Made by a program: the position numbers and the translations under genes. From the NCBI GenBank assembly GCA_030522415.1, contig CM060131.1:13474703-13538702 (forward strand): DNA of 64,000 nucleotides. Direction: 5' to 3'. Below the pieces are notes generated by a model. That model was given only the letters and a program-made list of their open reading frames with translations. It ran no database searches and was not told where the DNA came from. Origin of the DNA: Channallabes apus (taxonomy: Eukaryota; Chordata; Actinopteri; Siluriformes; Clariidae). Of the stretch, positions 45,011-57,732 are shown in pieces (the first letter of the stretch is position 1; each line of letters starts with the position of its first letter).

Positions 45011-45904
45011 TTTCCAAGTAACAGTCAAAAGACAGCATTATGGGGATACGTTAACTCTGTGATGGCTGGTTCGCACTCACTTGAGACTCGAGTGCCTACA
45101 GTCAGCTGCTAATTTTAGCAGGGTGATGTCAAGCTGCTCGGTCGTCTTATAAAAAAAAAATAATAAAAATGAGGACAATTACACCATTCGCTTCCCCCTA
45201 ACAGGACGATTGTGGCATTGTGCCAGGACCAGAGAGCATTCCAGTCACCTCCCTTTACACGGAAACAGAGAGACGGCGCAAAAAAAGAAGATGGAATGAG
45301 ATATTTTCCATTCTCCATCACAGAAGTATAGCGGGAGGTCATAACACTGATTGTCTGCAACAAGGGGGAAAGAAAGTAAAGAAGCAAAAAAAAAAAAAAC
45401 CAAGGCAGAAAAGTAATGAGTTTCACCCTCTTGCCCCATCACGCCGATAGAGCAGATTGACAAATCCCAAATCACTCCACAAAGATAGGACAGAGATGCA
45501 GGTAGAGAGCTGAGGTGAGGATTTAAAATGTGGTGGAAATGGTGTACAACCTGAGAGCCACAGGTGAGGTGTGAAGAGTGAGAGAGTAATAGAGACAGCA
45601 GACGTAAGGAAGGATGGAGTGATCACTGCTTGCTGCTAGTCTTTAGCAGTCGTGTTATTTTCTAAGAATATGTCACACCTAAGTTATGCAAATGCTGGCC
45701 TTATGTAAGCAGGTTGGAATGTCACCATGACAACCTGCCCGAGGTACAGTTTAATGCTACTGCCTCGCTAAACAGTAAAAAAAAAATTAAAATAAATAAA
45801 TAAATAAAACTGCAGTGAAATGTAAAAAAAAAAAAAAAAAGAAATATTTTTAACATTAAGATGTTTCAAGAAGAAAGAAAGGAATAACTGATTTGATTAA
45901 CATG
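45011..45904. other. Intergenic, nothing recognised
   Basis: Poly-A runs lie near 45389-45401 and 45822-45840. The open frames on both strands at 45115-45626 lack motifs. Confidence 0.5.
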
Positions 45905-46005
45905 CAAGGGGACGGCATGGTGGTGATGTCGTCCTGCACCTCCAGGATGGAGGGTTCGATTCTTGCCTCGGGTCTGTGTGCACAGTGGGGTTTAAGCAAG
46001 CCAAT
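45905..46005 (+). mobile_element. SINE 5' fragment
   Basis: GGGGACGGCATGGTGGTGAT, CACCTCCAGGATGGAGGGTT and CGATTCTTGCCTCGGGTCTG match the head of the tRNA-SINE at 63832, broken off after about 100 bp. Confidence 0.65.
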
Positions 46006-46309
46006 TACACCACATATAATATAGAAAATATGGACTAGTGTCGTGATATATTAGGTCGAAAGCAATAACTAAATCTGGAGCATTTAGAAATGGACTGATT
46101 GAGGCAGATTGGGTCAGATTGTTCTGATTCTAATTGAGCTATTATTATGATTATTGGTGGAATATTAGGGTCCGTGCATACGCACTTCGTGAAGCTTAAG
46201 AAAACTGAAAGTAGCCATTACAGGTACATGCAAAACATCAAAGATGCAGAATAAATGTCCTCCTACAGTACTGTATACCGCCTAAATCCTAAATCTCCTG
46301 TACCGCGTA

Positions 46310-46562
46310 TCCTATACAGGGTTGCGGGGTCTGGAACCACCTATCCCAGGAGACTTTAGGCACAAGGCAGGGTACATCAGGGTGCCACTCCATCACAGGG
46401 AACACACACACACACACACACACACACAATGGACAATTTGGGAACACCAATGAGACAGAACATGCGAACTCCATTCACACAGACCCTAGGTGGGAATCGA
46501 ACCCTCAGCCTTGGAGTTGCAAAGTGACAGTGCTAACCACTACACCACCATGCCGCCTACGC
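46310..46562 (-). mobile_element. tRNA-derived SINE, minus strand, near full length
   Basis: The complement begins GGCGGCATGGTGGTGTAGTG, GTTAGCACTG, with a B box GGTTCGATTCC, and ends with CCTGGGATAGGTGGTTCCAG. A (CA)n expansion (46403-46429) lies within the body. Confidence 0.8.
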
Positions 46563-47364
46563 AATATTTCTAACTTGTGTAAAAACCACTGCAATATATT
46601 AATAACCCTACACACCCCAGCATTTGCACTGTAATAAAGTTTGTAGACTGTTAGTGAGAGCCATTATTATGTAATCGCATACATTCACAACGTTCTCATC
46701 AGCCTGCAGTATAAATAGAACGTATATAGCATTTATTTGTCTTTTTCAATTGTAGGTAGGAATATAGTGAATATACAGTAGTGTATACTTTTTAAATGGC
46801 AGATATTCAGTAGCATCACAAATTATACATTTAATATAAAAGTGTGTGCATAAGTGCACATGTACGTCTTGATATTAAAAAAGCGTGATATACGGCATGA
46901 AGTGTTACGTAATGTTGGAAGGAAAAAAAAAAAAAAAAAAGCCCTCAACACGATTCCTCTTCACAATTAGGCAGAGGCTCCGGTACCGCATCTCTTTTGT
47001 TTGTGCAGTGTGGCAGGAAAAAACTCATTAGCTGCTGCTTCCTTTGCCTCTATCTCTTCTATCTGTCAGCGTCGATTCCAGAGGGTAAAGTGAGCCAGTG
47101 CGAGATGAGCTCGAATAATGAAGATAAAGAACAAGGAAAAGGGAACGAAGACTTCAGTGCATACGGTGTTTGTGTAATGCATACTGGAGGTGTACGTACA
47201 CATATGTAGCTACTTAGACTTGATAAAACGTTTCGACTCCCAGTCTTAAATCAAATCCGAATCTTTACCTGCGGGTCCTTAGACACATTTCTTTTGTTCT
47301 TTACTGGTTTTACTTTAGGGAGAAATTGTTGTTTCTGCCGTTTCACTAAAAACACATACTATCA
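46563..47364. other. Intergenic, nothing recognised
   Basis: AT-rich with a poly-A run at 46923-46940. The 70-codon frame at 46997-47209 has no recognised motif. Confidence 0.5.
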
Positions 47365-47365
47365 C

Positions 47366-48056
47366 CATGGATTCCTATCTACTCTTTCCAACCAGTCCAA
47401 CTCTCTCCAACCAGTCCAACTCTCTCCAACCAGTCCAACTCTCTCCAACCAGTCCAACTCTCTCCAACCTGTCCAACTCTCTCCAACCAGTCCAACTCTC
47501 TCCAACCTGTCCAACTCTCTCCAACCTGTCCAACTCTCTCCAACCAGTCCAACTCTCTCCAACCTGTCCAACTCTCTCCAACCTGTCCAACTCTCTCCAA
47601 CCTGTCCAACTCTTTCCAACCAGTCCAACTCTCTCCAACCAGTCCAACTCTCTCCAACCAGTCCAACTCTCTCCAACCAGTCCAACTCTCTCCAACCTGT
47701 CCAACTCTCTCCAACCTGTCCAACTCTCTCCAACCTGTCCAACTCTCTCCAACCAGTCCAACTCTCTCCAACCAGTCCAACTCTCTCCAACCAGTCCAAC
47801 TCTCTCCAACCAGTCCAACTCTCTCCAACCAGTCCAACTCTCTCCAACCAGTCCAACTCTCTCCAACCAGTCCAACTCTCTCCAACCAGTCCAACTCTCT
47901 CCAACCAGTCCAACTCTCTCCAACCAGTCCAACTCTCTCCAACCAGTCCAACTCTCTCCAACCAGTCCAACTCTCTCCAACCTGTCCAACTCTCTCCAAC
48001 CTGTCCAACTCTCTCCAACCTGTCCAACTCTCTCCAACCTGTCATGGATTCCTATC
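47366..48056 (+). repeat. 19-bp minisatellite array 1 between 14-bp direct repeats
   Basis: About 34-35 copies of CCAACTCTCTCCAACCAGT fill 47386-48040. Units vary chiefly at one base (CCAGTCC or CCTGTCC), and one unit has TTTCC. The array is bracketed by direct copies of ATGGATTCCTATCT at 47367-47380 and 48043-48056. Because 19 is not a multiple of 3 and the unit lacks stops, all frames on both strands stay open and give 19-residue repeats. I judge these frames non-coding. Confidence 0.95.
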
Positions 48057-51000
48057 TTGCATCTCACAGTGTTTGGAATCCAATATCACAATCCATCATA
48101 AACCAGCATTAACTTTATATCATTTTAAGAACTTTTTATACACTTACAAATTATAAAGAACATTTAAAGATAAAAAAAAACGTAAAATACAGCAATGAAC
48201 ACACTTTGTCATTACAATATCGTTTTTAATTAATATTCTTCATATTAAAAGAAATGTAAGAAATGAGAACCAATGTTTTGATTCAAATTGTTCGTTTATG
48301 GAACCACCTCAGCAGCAACCTCATTTCCCCTCTTATCCGTTCAAACCACTTAGCATCCAGCATCACCACTTTCCGCTTTAGATAATTACCGGCGTGTCAT
48401 CTGTTATTATTTGCACCCGTTTCTTACTGGTTCATAACTTAAGTTAGATGCTTTTTTTTTATATATATTTTAATGATTCATACGTAGGTCACTGTGTGGC
48501 TTTACAAAGAAAAAAATTGTTGCTTGATTGTATATAATAACACTGTTCTACCGAAGTCACTGTACGTTACTGAACATTAACCCCGAAACAGCTTTGCCAG
48601 TGACAAATTCGTAATGCTCACATGCCATCATTTCCTAAGGACAGGCTTCAAGTGTGACTAGAAATCCAACCCTGTAACACTTCACTCCGCTAATCTGTAG
48701 ACAGTAGACATGTGTACAGTGACACTTGTGCAACAACTTGTCCTGTTCATGCACAGGATTAATCATGGCCTATATTTCTTCAGCATATCCAGTTACACGT
48801 GTCTGCTATAACTCTCCATTATGCGTGTACAGCTGTGACCTCTTGACTCGTCGTTGCTGTGTGACTTTTTGGGTACGGGGATTTAAAAGCATCAGGTTTA
48901 AACTCGTCACTGGTTCTTTTTATGCTGGCTGCAACACAATACAGACAGTTATATGTTACACAACGCATGTAATCTACAGTATGCAAAAGGATGTGGGAAT
49001 TTATAACCTTATTTGTTTTCCTTAGTATTTAATATTTTCCTTAACTACCTACAGTAACGGTTAAATCGAGTTTTTGTTACAGAACCTTAAGCTACCCCGG
49101 CATTACAGTAGATACCACGATTCCAGCCAACCAAATTACGATACACCCTGGGGATTTAACTTTATCCGCTCAGATGAGTAACTAATAAATGGATCAATTG
49201 TCCATACACGTGAATCATAGGTAGACATATTGTTTGATTCAAATCAATCTCATATTCTGGGCCATCCCACTTTCGATGCGATTCAATTAGCTATAGGAAT
49301 TTTTAATTAGTAAAAACTAAAAAAGTATATAACAAGTAAGTATATACCTGTAATAAGCATTGAAATGCTGTGCAACTCATGATTGAGCTTGTTGATTGTA
49401 CAAAATGTTTTTTCGCCTTGCCAGATGTCTTCTGCACACTCCAGTCCAGTAGGTGGCGGTAATGCAAAAACCGCCTAAAAGCTCAAAGGAAAAAGAAGAA
49501 AAAGACGAAACAATACTCTCGCAAAACATGAGTATTTGCAGAAGAAACAAGAAGCAGCTTGTATTTTCCACACAAAAAAAATTCTGTAGTTTATTTATTA
49601 ACAACCTCTAAAATTTTTAACGTAAACGTAAAACGTAACTTAAAACGTAACGTAAAATTTAATTTCATTTAAAAGTTTTAATCCAAAAACTTTTAATTAA
49701 GTAATTTAAAAAGCAAGTCGCATTTTTTGATGCAAAAAAAAAACAAAAAAAAACGCTTCAATAATTTAGAGACAACAGGCAGTACGAATTATTTTAACTG
49801 TAACCTAAAGCATGGTTAAGTTGCACTTGTATCAGACTGATGCTATTCAGTTCTACAAAGCCGAATAGAGGCATCTGGTTTATGGAGATGAGCTTTGCTG
49901 AACGAGCAGAGCGCAACAGTGCACGACATCATCAACCATCTGCGATTGGGGGGAGGGGTGGGGGAGGTTGGCGGGGGTGCTTTAGGGAAACCTGACATAA
50001 TGTTTACAAGTAAACCGAGATAGCTGCTACAGCTGAACAACACAAACACACATCTGCATACACATTTTACCTGCAAAGTACAACAAAAATCTGTTAACTA
50101 CAGTATCTTCACCTGAAGCAAAAGTTAGTATCAGTATCACTATGTGCCATTTCCTGGGTGGAAACAGGTGGGACAGGAGACAAGTACAGCTTCGAGTGAT
50201 GCTCAGGGTTCACACACCGAGCTGTAGATCTTCATAAATACTGTTAACACCATTTGTGCAATAACACAATGACTAAATGGACTGGACGAAGCACAAAAAA
50301 CTTCAAAGACCTTACTGCTCTACATAGTTCCTCATGCACACACACAAAAAATCTGTATGTCTTTTCAACCCACTCAGTTTGACTTTATAGTATACAGCCA
50401 TAGCAGATTAATGATTTATACTTCATTTGTCCGGTACTACGTAGTAGAGCGTGGGCTCCGCTTTGAATCTGGCTCTTCTCAAGATTTAGCAGTTGTCAAA
50501 TGGTAGACCATGTATTTCACCAGGGTGTACTGTACTGTAGAAGGCTGTGCTTACAAAAGACAGATACTTGGAGCTTGTACTTTGGACATATTGACATTGG
50601 AAAAGTGGATATACCGGACAACATACAGCCATATATAATTTACAGTATATCACATGAGATGTGTTGGGTGAAAAATACAGCCAATCCTCACTATGTAACC
50701 CGCTGCTGCTGGAACACAATAATTTCCCTCACCGGATCAATACAGTCTGTCTGTCTGTCTACAGTATCTACAGTATCTATCTAGATACATTTACAAAGTC
50801 CCTAATATTCATAAGCAAATCAATGGTTGGAATAATAGTCCAATTGGATTAAAAAAAAAAAAGCATATTATAAAACATTTCAATCTGAACGGTCTGCCCC
50901 AACCTGTGGATCCGTAGAATGAATTTTCTGTCAGAATGAGAGCGATGGGGTCAACAGATAACAGATAATCTGTAAATATTAGCCGTGTAAACACTCTATT

Positions 51001-51110
51001 ATCTCAGAATAAATATATTATTTCTGTGCATTTTCCCCACATGGGTTAACATTAAGTGACATGAAAGAATTTTGTTAGTTCGCTCCATTGCTGTTCGGCA
51101 AACTCGGTGA
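48057..51110. other. Intergenic, nothing recognised
   Basis: AT-rich non-coding sequence between the two minisatellites. A short (CTGT)n lies near 50745-50760 and a G-rich patch near 49946-49978. No family motif or splice-bounded frame was found. Confidence 0.5.
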
Positions 51111-51697
51111 GAACAACTCTCTCCAACCAGTCCATCTCTCTCCAACCAGTCCATCTCTCTCCAACCAGTCCAACTCTCTCCAACCAGTCCAACTCTCTCC
51201 AACCAGTCCAACTCTCTCCAACCAGTCCATCTCTCTCCAACCAGTCCATCTCTCTCCAACCAGTCCATCTCTCTCCAACCAGTCCAACTCTCTCCAACCA
51301 GTCCAACTCTCTCCAACCAGTCCATCTCTCTCCAACCAGTCCATCTCTCTCCAACCAGTCCAACTCTCTCCAACCAGTCCAACTCTCTCCAACCAGTCCA
51401 ACTCTCTCCAACCAGTCCAACTCTCTCCAACCTGTCCATCTCTCTCCAACCAGTCCAACTCTCTCCAACCAGTCCAGCTCTCTCCAACCTGTCCAGCTCT
51501 CTCCAACCTGTCCAGCTCTCTCCAACCTGTCCAGCTCTCTCCAACCAGTCCAACTCTCTCCAACCTGTCCAACTCTCTCCAACCTGTCCAACTCTCTCCA
51601 ACCTGTCCAACTCTCTCCAACCTGTCCAACTCTCTCCAACCTGTCCAACCTGTCCATCTCTCTCCAACCTGTCCAACTCTCTCCAACCTGTCCAACT
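51111..51697 (+). repeat. 19-bp minisatellite array 2 (same unit)
   Basis: About 31 copies of the same 19-bp unit as at 47.4 kb, with a wider variant set: CCAACTC, CCATCTC and CCAGCTC combined with CCAGT or CCTGT. One shortened CCAACCTGTCCAACCTGT junction occurs near 51640-51655. Open frames on both strands are artefacts of the stop-free unit. Confidence 0.95.
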
Positions 51698-51795
51698 CCT
51701 GCGCTCTGACCCTAGTTATGCTGGGATATGCAAAGAAAGAATTTCGCTGTGCTGTAATGTATGTGTGACAAATGAAGGCTTAACTTAACTTAGAA
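51698..51795 (+). mobile_element. SINE 3' tail abutting minisatellite 2
   Basis: CTGCGCTCTGACCCTAGTTA, GCTGGGATATGCAAAG and GAATTTCGCTGTGCTGTAAT, TGTGTGACAAAT form the 3' half of a common catfish SINE. Its 5' half is missing at exactly the point where the minisatellite ends. Confidence 0.75.
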
Positions 51796-54700
51796 ATGCT
51801 TTGAGCATGTAGTGTACACACACAGTATCAGATCAGCGTTCATGTGAACAGTTAATTCGGAATCTCTAATCAGGATAATTTGATAATTTTTACAGCACGG
51901 ACTAAACAAGGTCATTAAGGTTCATGACCAGATTGAGGTTTCAAAAGCACGACAGCTACACTTTAGGCTAATGCCCCTGACCTAGATCTGTAGCTAGATT
52001 TCTGTAAAGCTGCATTGTGATGCAATGTCTATTGTTAAATGCAAGGGGGGGGGGGGGGGTCGCCAGAGATTTCGGCGCCATAAAAACAAGTACAGTAACA
52101 AAAGCGTTTGGTGGGATGGTCATAATTGGAACCATTGACACTGCATAGTGTGCATAACCGTGTCGTGCCGTACTATGCAGTGGAAAAGCGCCATTTGAGA
52201 GTTGGGGGTGATACAGTACTTGGTTACACTAAGAGACGTCAGTCATCTTCTAAGTTTCTGGAAATTTAAAAGAAATTTAAGAGTTGCATTTAAAAAAGAG
52301 TTGCATTTAAAAGAAAGAGCTTTGTCTTCTTGGGTGTGTGTAAGAAAATGCCCCACTGAGAAGTTACAAGGAAGTCGCACAGTGAGGTTCACTTACTGAA
52401 TCAAAGCACTGGGACAGACCAAAGAAAAGAGGAATAAAAGGAAGGGGAATAAATAAAAAAAAACCTTGACATCTAATCTCAGGAACTTGTTCCATCCAGT
52501 TTTTCTCATGAAGCATGCACGGTTTATACTTCGGGGAATTGTGCTCGAGTGGTGCCGAATAAGACGGGTCTTTCTAAAGGGATGCAGCGGGCGTTCAGTC
52601 AGAAATAGAACATCAGAAGTGAGGCTTTGTTGCTTGACAGAAAGCACTTCCGTTCTGCACCAACAGCCGTCGGCGGTGTCTGTTTTCCGCGAGACTGATC
52701 ACGGCGCCGAAAGTGAAGCGAAAGAAAAAGCCGCCCCAAAGGCGCCGATAACCCGAGTCACTATATATGTCAAGCCGATCGATGCAGATCATTTGCTGAC
52801 ATTTTCAGGACACGCAGATCAATGTGCTGATTGATGTCTTAATACTTTGTCCGAACGATGGACGGAATTTGGGGCTGTTGGTCATTAGTCCCGAGTTTAT
52901 GCGCACCCAGGAGTGATCGATGCGGAGAGAGGTATCACTTCACACAGATCCGACGCGATCGGGCTCTCCAGATGTGTCGCGAGAGCACGTCTCGTCATCT
53001 TCATTAAGTTACACACCGATTTCCTTCCTGTCTTTGAGTTTAATTAGTCCCCTTTAATGGCAAGCTTGTCCTCCTGTTAGCACACGGCATATGGTTAATT
53101 ATGAGAGGGAGGGAAAAAAAGAAAAAAACAGAAGTATGTGCATCTCTATGAGTGTGTGTGTCAGTGTGTGTGTGAGGAAAGTGCATTACTGATTTCTATA
53201 ATGGGATTGGACTGCTGCGTTGATTGAATCTGACATTCCAATTAAAGCGATGGAGTTTTGATCGGCAGCCAGATGACCATTTCGAGAGGCTGATGGGGGT
53301 GGCGTGGGATGGTGGGGGGGGGCATAAACACGACAGGTAAGGAATAGAAAAATGTCAAGAGCTTCTATTAGTACTCGAGCGTTGGGATTACAGGCGTTGG
53401 CTCAATGCTTGCTTTGTGCCTCGCGACGGGCCTCGGGGCTCCTCTAGCAACAGCTGTTCCATTTGCATAATGGAGGTTTGGCCCACAAAGTTTTGTTACT
53501 GTCCAATAGTTGGGTTTACGCAGTAGCTAATTTGAACACGATCCGAAACGAATGAATCGAAGAACCGTTAAAAATAACTCGCCTTCTGTAATAACCTGCA
53601 AACATCTGGATCTCTAGTGGATTAGGCGCTTCTGACGAGGATCCGGGCTGTTGAGTCTGTTTTTCTTCCTCCACGGACGAACGCGCGCAACACAGGTGAC
53701 TTCCTACAAGGTTAAATGCCCATCTGTCGGGTTGAAATTTCAAACTTGGCGCTATTGCCGAACGTGGATGAGGCATGTGCGAACTCGCCATGTTTTTTTA
53801 ACCAGGGGGAAAAATTTCACTAGGGGTGTTACGGTTAGAAAAAAGTTCCACAGTGTGAGAAACATGTCTACAAATACCTCATGAATGATCATCATATTAT
53901 GGTATTAGGCAGCCATTTAGAAACACGACCATAACATTACATACGCTAACATTAAAACCACAGAGGTTTTGGGTTTCCCTTGTGCCACCGGGGCAGCTCT
54001 AGGGTTCTTCTGTGGTGTCTGACACCAGGATCGGTGCTGTGGGTTGAGGGGTGGGGCATCCATTGGGATCTGGGGTGACTGAAAATTGGGTCTCAGCCTT
54101 GGGTTCTTTGCCTGCTGGATCCTGTACACGGCACGTCATGGTGCACTGGGTGTTCTGGTGCCTTTCTATCATGACTGGCGTTGACTATTTTTCAACGATT
54201 TGTGCTGCATTGGTTTTTTTGAGGAATCAGAATGGACAGACTGGTCTTTAGAGCCTGTGGGCATGGGTGAGCCCTGGGTGCCAATTATCCTGACCTCAGC
54301 TTGGTGAACAATATTGTAGCATTAATGTTATACAATTAAAAAAATAAAAATATAAAAATTGACAGGACGTTTGCACAGTATTGTATGAGTAATGTTGCTT
54401 GAGAACATCTGTTGAAATTATTTAATTATGCACTAAACACACAAGATCAGAAATTAGAAAGTTCCCCTCTGTACAGCAAATAAAGGTATATCCTAAGATA
54501 AGGGATATTGGAATACATTAGAGACTTAGGATGTACTGTATGCATGGTCCTCACACACACACAAACAATCCATGCATACTACATTAATGTCATTGTCATT
54601 ATCACGCAAAAGTATAGTACAGTATATTATCGTGTACGGCTTAGACATGGCCAATACATCGTCTTGAAGCGAGATGAAAGAAAGAAGAAAAAAAAAAAAA

Positions 54701-55148
54701 CACATCATACTCCTTGGATGGATTGTGTGTTACGGATCAGTCAGAATCAGAACTTTTGCACGCAGTTAAAAGAGAAAAAATATATACACTGACAAAATGT
54801 TTATATGTATATAAGGTCTTGCTTATATGAGCATAAAGTCACACATACTGTAAAACCCATTTCCTTTTCCTCTTCTTCCTTTATAGTTGCGCAACTGCCA
54901 GAAATGATAGATACCCATTTTGTATAAAGGGAAAACCTCTGGTCTATTCATTCCTCAGTTGTATTTTTTCAACAAATGGAGCCATAAACATTATCATCCC
55001 TGTGGTTGTCCAACTGCTCTGCGTGAGCATAAACAAAAAATTAAAAAGCGTTTTTAGCCCAATTAGCTCTGGTACACTGTGGAGCAGCGGGATGAGTGCA
55101 ATCATTTTGCATGGCTGGCTCCGGTGCTGTCTGTTATCTTCCAAATGA

Positions 55149-55183
<35 letters not shown>

Positions 55184-56394
55184 CTCTCTCGCCATCACAA
55201 TCATGCTCTGGTTTTCTCATATATTTTAACCTTTCATGCTGCTCGACTTCAGACGATGTCCAAATCCTACTCGATGCTCTTCAATTAAACACCTCCCTGC
55301 CTTCTGCTGTCAAAATTCTACTCATGTTGCGTCAACGTGAAAGCAAAGGCACATTACATGCATGTGTGTGTATACAATATATACACATATATATATACAG
55401 TACTATACATACAAAGTCACTCAACGGAGTACGGACGCTCTGTGATTTACTCTTTACTGATTCTTGGTGATTAATCCACTCGCAAGCTGAGGTTTGTCAG
55501 AATAATTCATGCTCATGCATTTCTGATAAAATGTCACGTTCAAGGGTAAGCGCTTCCGTGCGTCCTCATTAAGCCTAAACTCTGCAATTGCTGCCCTCGC
55601 TTTCATAATATGGCCTAACTGCTGGTTTCATCCATCTGCTATTAAGGAGGACCAATCAGAGGCGGGCGTATTGACCTTCAATACTGTGGAAATGCCATCC
55701 AATTTCATATTCCACTCTAATTGTCTATGAGAAATGGCAGAGAGAGTATGCATTAGCACACATCTACATCATTCTGTAATACTCCCTGCACAAGATACAT
55801 TGTTAACCTTAACATTCCTCTACACTTCTACTTATAATTATCCTCTTCTCCTCTTATAATGATATAAAGAATGACCGTTCTTGCTGCCAGGCTTCATTAA
55901 TGTGGTCTTGCGCTTATTCCAAGGTGCCGACAAATGTGGTATAAAAAAAAGTATAACTGGACTATAGACTAGACTCGAGTTTCAAGGCTTCCAAAATGTA
56001 AAAATGTGAAAACAGTTGCAACAATACGGGATCTATACGTCTTTACAACATTTACGTTTACGGACTAACACAGGTTTCTTAAGTGGATTGGTTAATTATA
56101 ACAACTGTTAAAAAAACAAAAACAAATTCAAACAAACAGGGACCAATATATGTGTGTAAGCAATTTTTTTTGTATTTCTTTGTAATAACAGCACTCAGCA
56201 CTGTATAACAACAATATCCAAACGGTTGAGATGTCACTTCATGGTAAAAGTACCGATATATTTAAAAATCTAAACATTTTTTGAGGTAGTGTAACAGCAC
56301 AAATGTTTACGGTTATTAAATCCACTTTATTTTTTTCATAGTACCCTACGTAGAATTAAATAAACAAACATTCTTTTCGAAAAGCACCCACAAT
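51796..56394. other. Intergenic, possible conserved non-coding segments
   Basis: Contains a LINE/SINE-like CTGTAAAGCTGCATTGTGAT near 52002, a G12 run near 52046-52059 and a (CT)n at 55151-55180. The 122-codon frame at 52466-52834 has no recognised domain. Segments 52960-53110 and 55480-55740 look unique and rich in homeodomain- and POU-like cores, but conservation cannot be tested here. Confidence 0.4.
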
Positions 56395-56754
56395 CACGAC
56401 ATTGGATCTCGCCGTCATCCTGGACACATTCATGCACACTTCATATTTATGTTTCATTCTTGGATCATGCACACAAGACATTAAAAAAATAAGTCAATTT
56501 CATGCATATTTGCACCCGCTCAGTAATTTTTCTTTATTTTCACAAGAATTCCCATATTTTCTATATTTTTATTTCTATTGCACAGAATATTTTTATTTGT
56601 ACAGAGATATTTTTACTTTATTTTACCTAGCTAAATTTTATTTTCTATTGTATTTCATTTGTATTCATATTTACTGCATTTTTTATAAATAAGCTTTTAC
56701 TTTTAAGGTCACTGGCGGTCGTGTAATCAATTCACTGCGTATCGTACTGTGTAG

Positions 56755-56802
<48 letters not shown>

Positions 56803-56835
56803 CAAATAAAATTTGAATTTGAATTTAAAGACACA
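56395..56835 (+). mobile_element. LINE 3' end with (GT)n and (GAATTT)n tail
   Basis: A T-rich 3' region is followed by AAGGTCACTGGCGGTCGTGT, GCGTATCGTACTGTG, a (GT)n run (56756-56801), then GACAAATAAAATTTGAATTT. This order is typical of fish LINE termini. Confidence 0.6.
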
Positions 56836-56977
56836 GCAAAGTTTGTTTCAGCGCACCATACCTTAACCGAGTTGGCTCCATCAGGTTAAGTTTGCAAAAA
56901 TAATTTTTTTCAATATGAACCAGTGACTTAAAATGTGCTCTACCAAATAGTTGAGCAGAACATTTAAGGGTTAATAT

Positions 56978-57732
56978 TAGGGATGTAACGGTATCAAAAC
57001 GTCACGGTACGGTAATACCTCGGTATGAATGGCACGGTACGGTGTTTACTGAATCATTTACAGGAAAAACAAAACTAATGAAGAGACTCGACAAAAGTGC
57101 CAGAAGTGTTTATTACACAGTTTACATGAACACTGAACATATCAATGGCATACAAATTAGCCATCTATCTGTAAACTTTGAACTTAAATTTTTAAATTTT
57201 AATAACAAAAAATTATTAAACCATGTAAAAAAAAATATTTTTTTTAAAGTTTAGTTTAGTATTCTTGAAAACTCGAAAAAAAAAAAAAATAGCAGCCTAC
57301 TTATTACAGCTGGTCCATGTGCTGAATGAGTATTTGAGAGACTCACCTCATTCACTCACTTATTCAGACAGAGACAGGATTTTTTTCCTTTCAGAGAGAA
57401 ACCGAAATGACTCGATAAAATTATATCGCACATCTGATTTAAAATCAAAACTCCGTAATGATTAGTTACTCTTTCCATTTCTTTTTCTTTCGCCGCTAAT
57501 AGCAGCACCCGCCATTTCCGCATTACTGGATCTGTAGCGACAACAGACCGCAAAGGATGATGGTCACGCCGGGGCTGATGGGAATTGTAGTTCCCGCTAC
57601 CTCCCGTTCGCTCCATTCGCCTGAGCAAACTTTTCTCAGAAGACCCATCATTTTATCGTCATGCGACCACGGTATTATCGAAATAAAGTGTTATTGCGGT
57701 ACGACGGTATTTACAATACCGTTACATCCCTA
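56978..57732. mobile_element. hAT-type MITE with 8-bp target duplication
   Basis: The ends are TAGGGATGTAACGGTAT at 56978 and ATACCGTTACATCCCTA ending at 57732, perfect inverted repeats of 17 bp. The flanks GTTAATAT and GTTAATAC match at 7 of 8 bases. The ends contain CACGGTACGGTAATACC-type subterminal repeats. No transposase frame. Confidence 0.88.

Noticed and set aside
47386..48040. CRISPR-like regular repeat array
   Set aside because: There are no unique spacers. The units are contiguous 19-bp tandem copies in a eukaryotic genome.
47294..48112. Open frames of 209-272 codons on both strands
   Set aside because: They consist of a stop-free 19-bp tandem unit read in every frame. Equal-length frames on both strands with the same periodicity show a minisatellite, not a protein.
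50999..51768. Open frames of 200-226 codons on both strands
   Set aside because: Same stop-free 19-bp minisatellite as array 1. There is no splice context and no unique coding sequence beyond short flanks.
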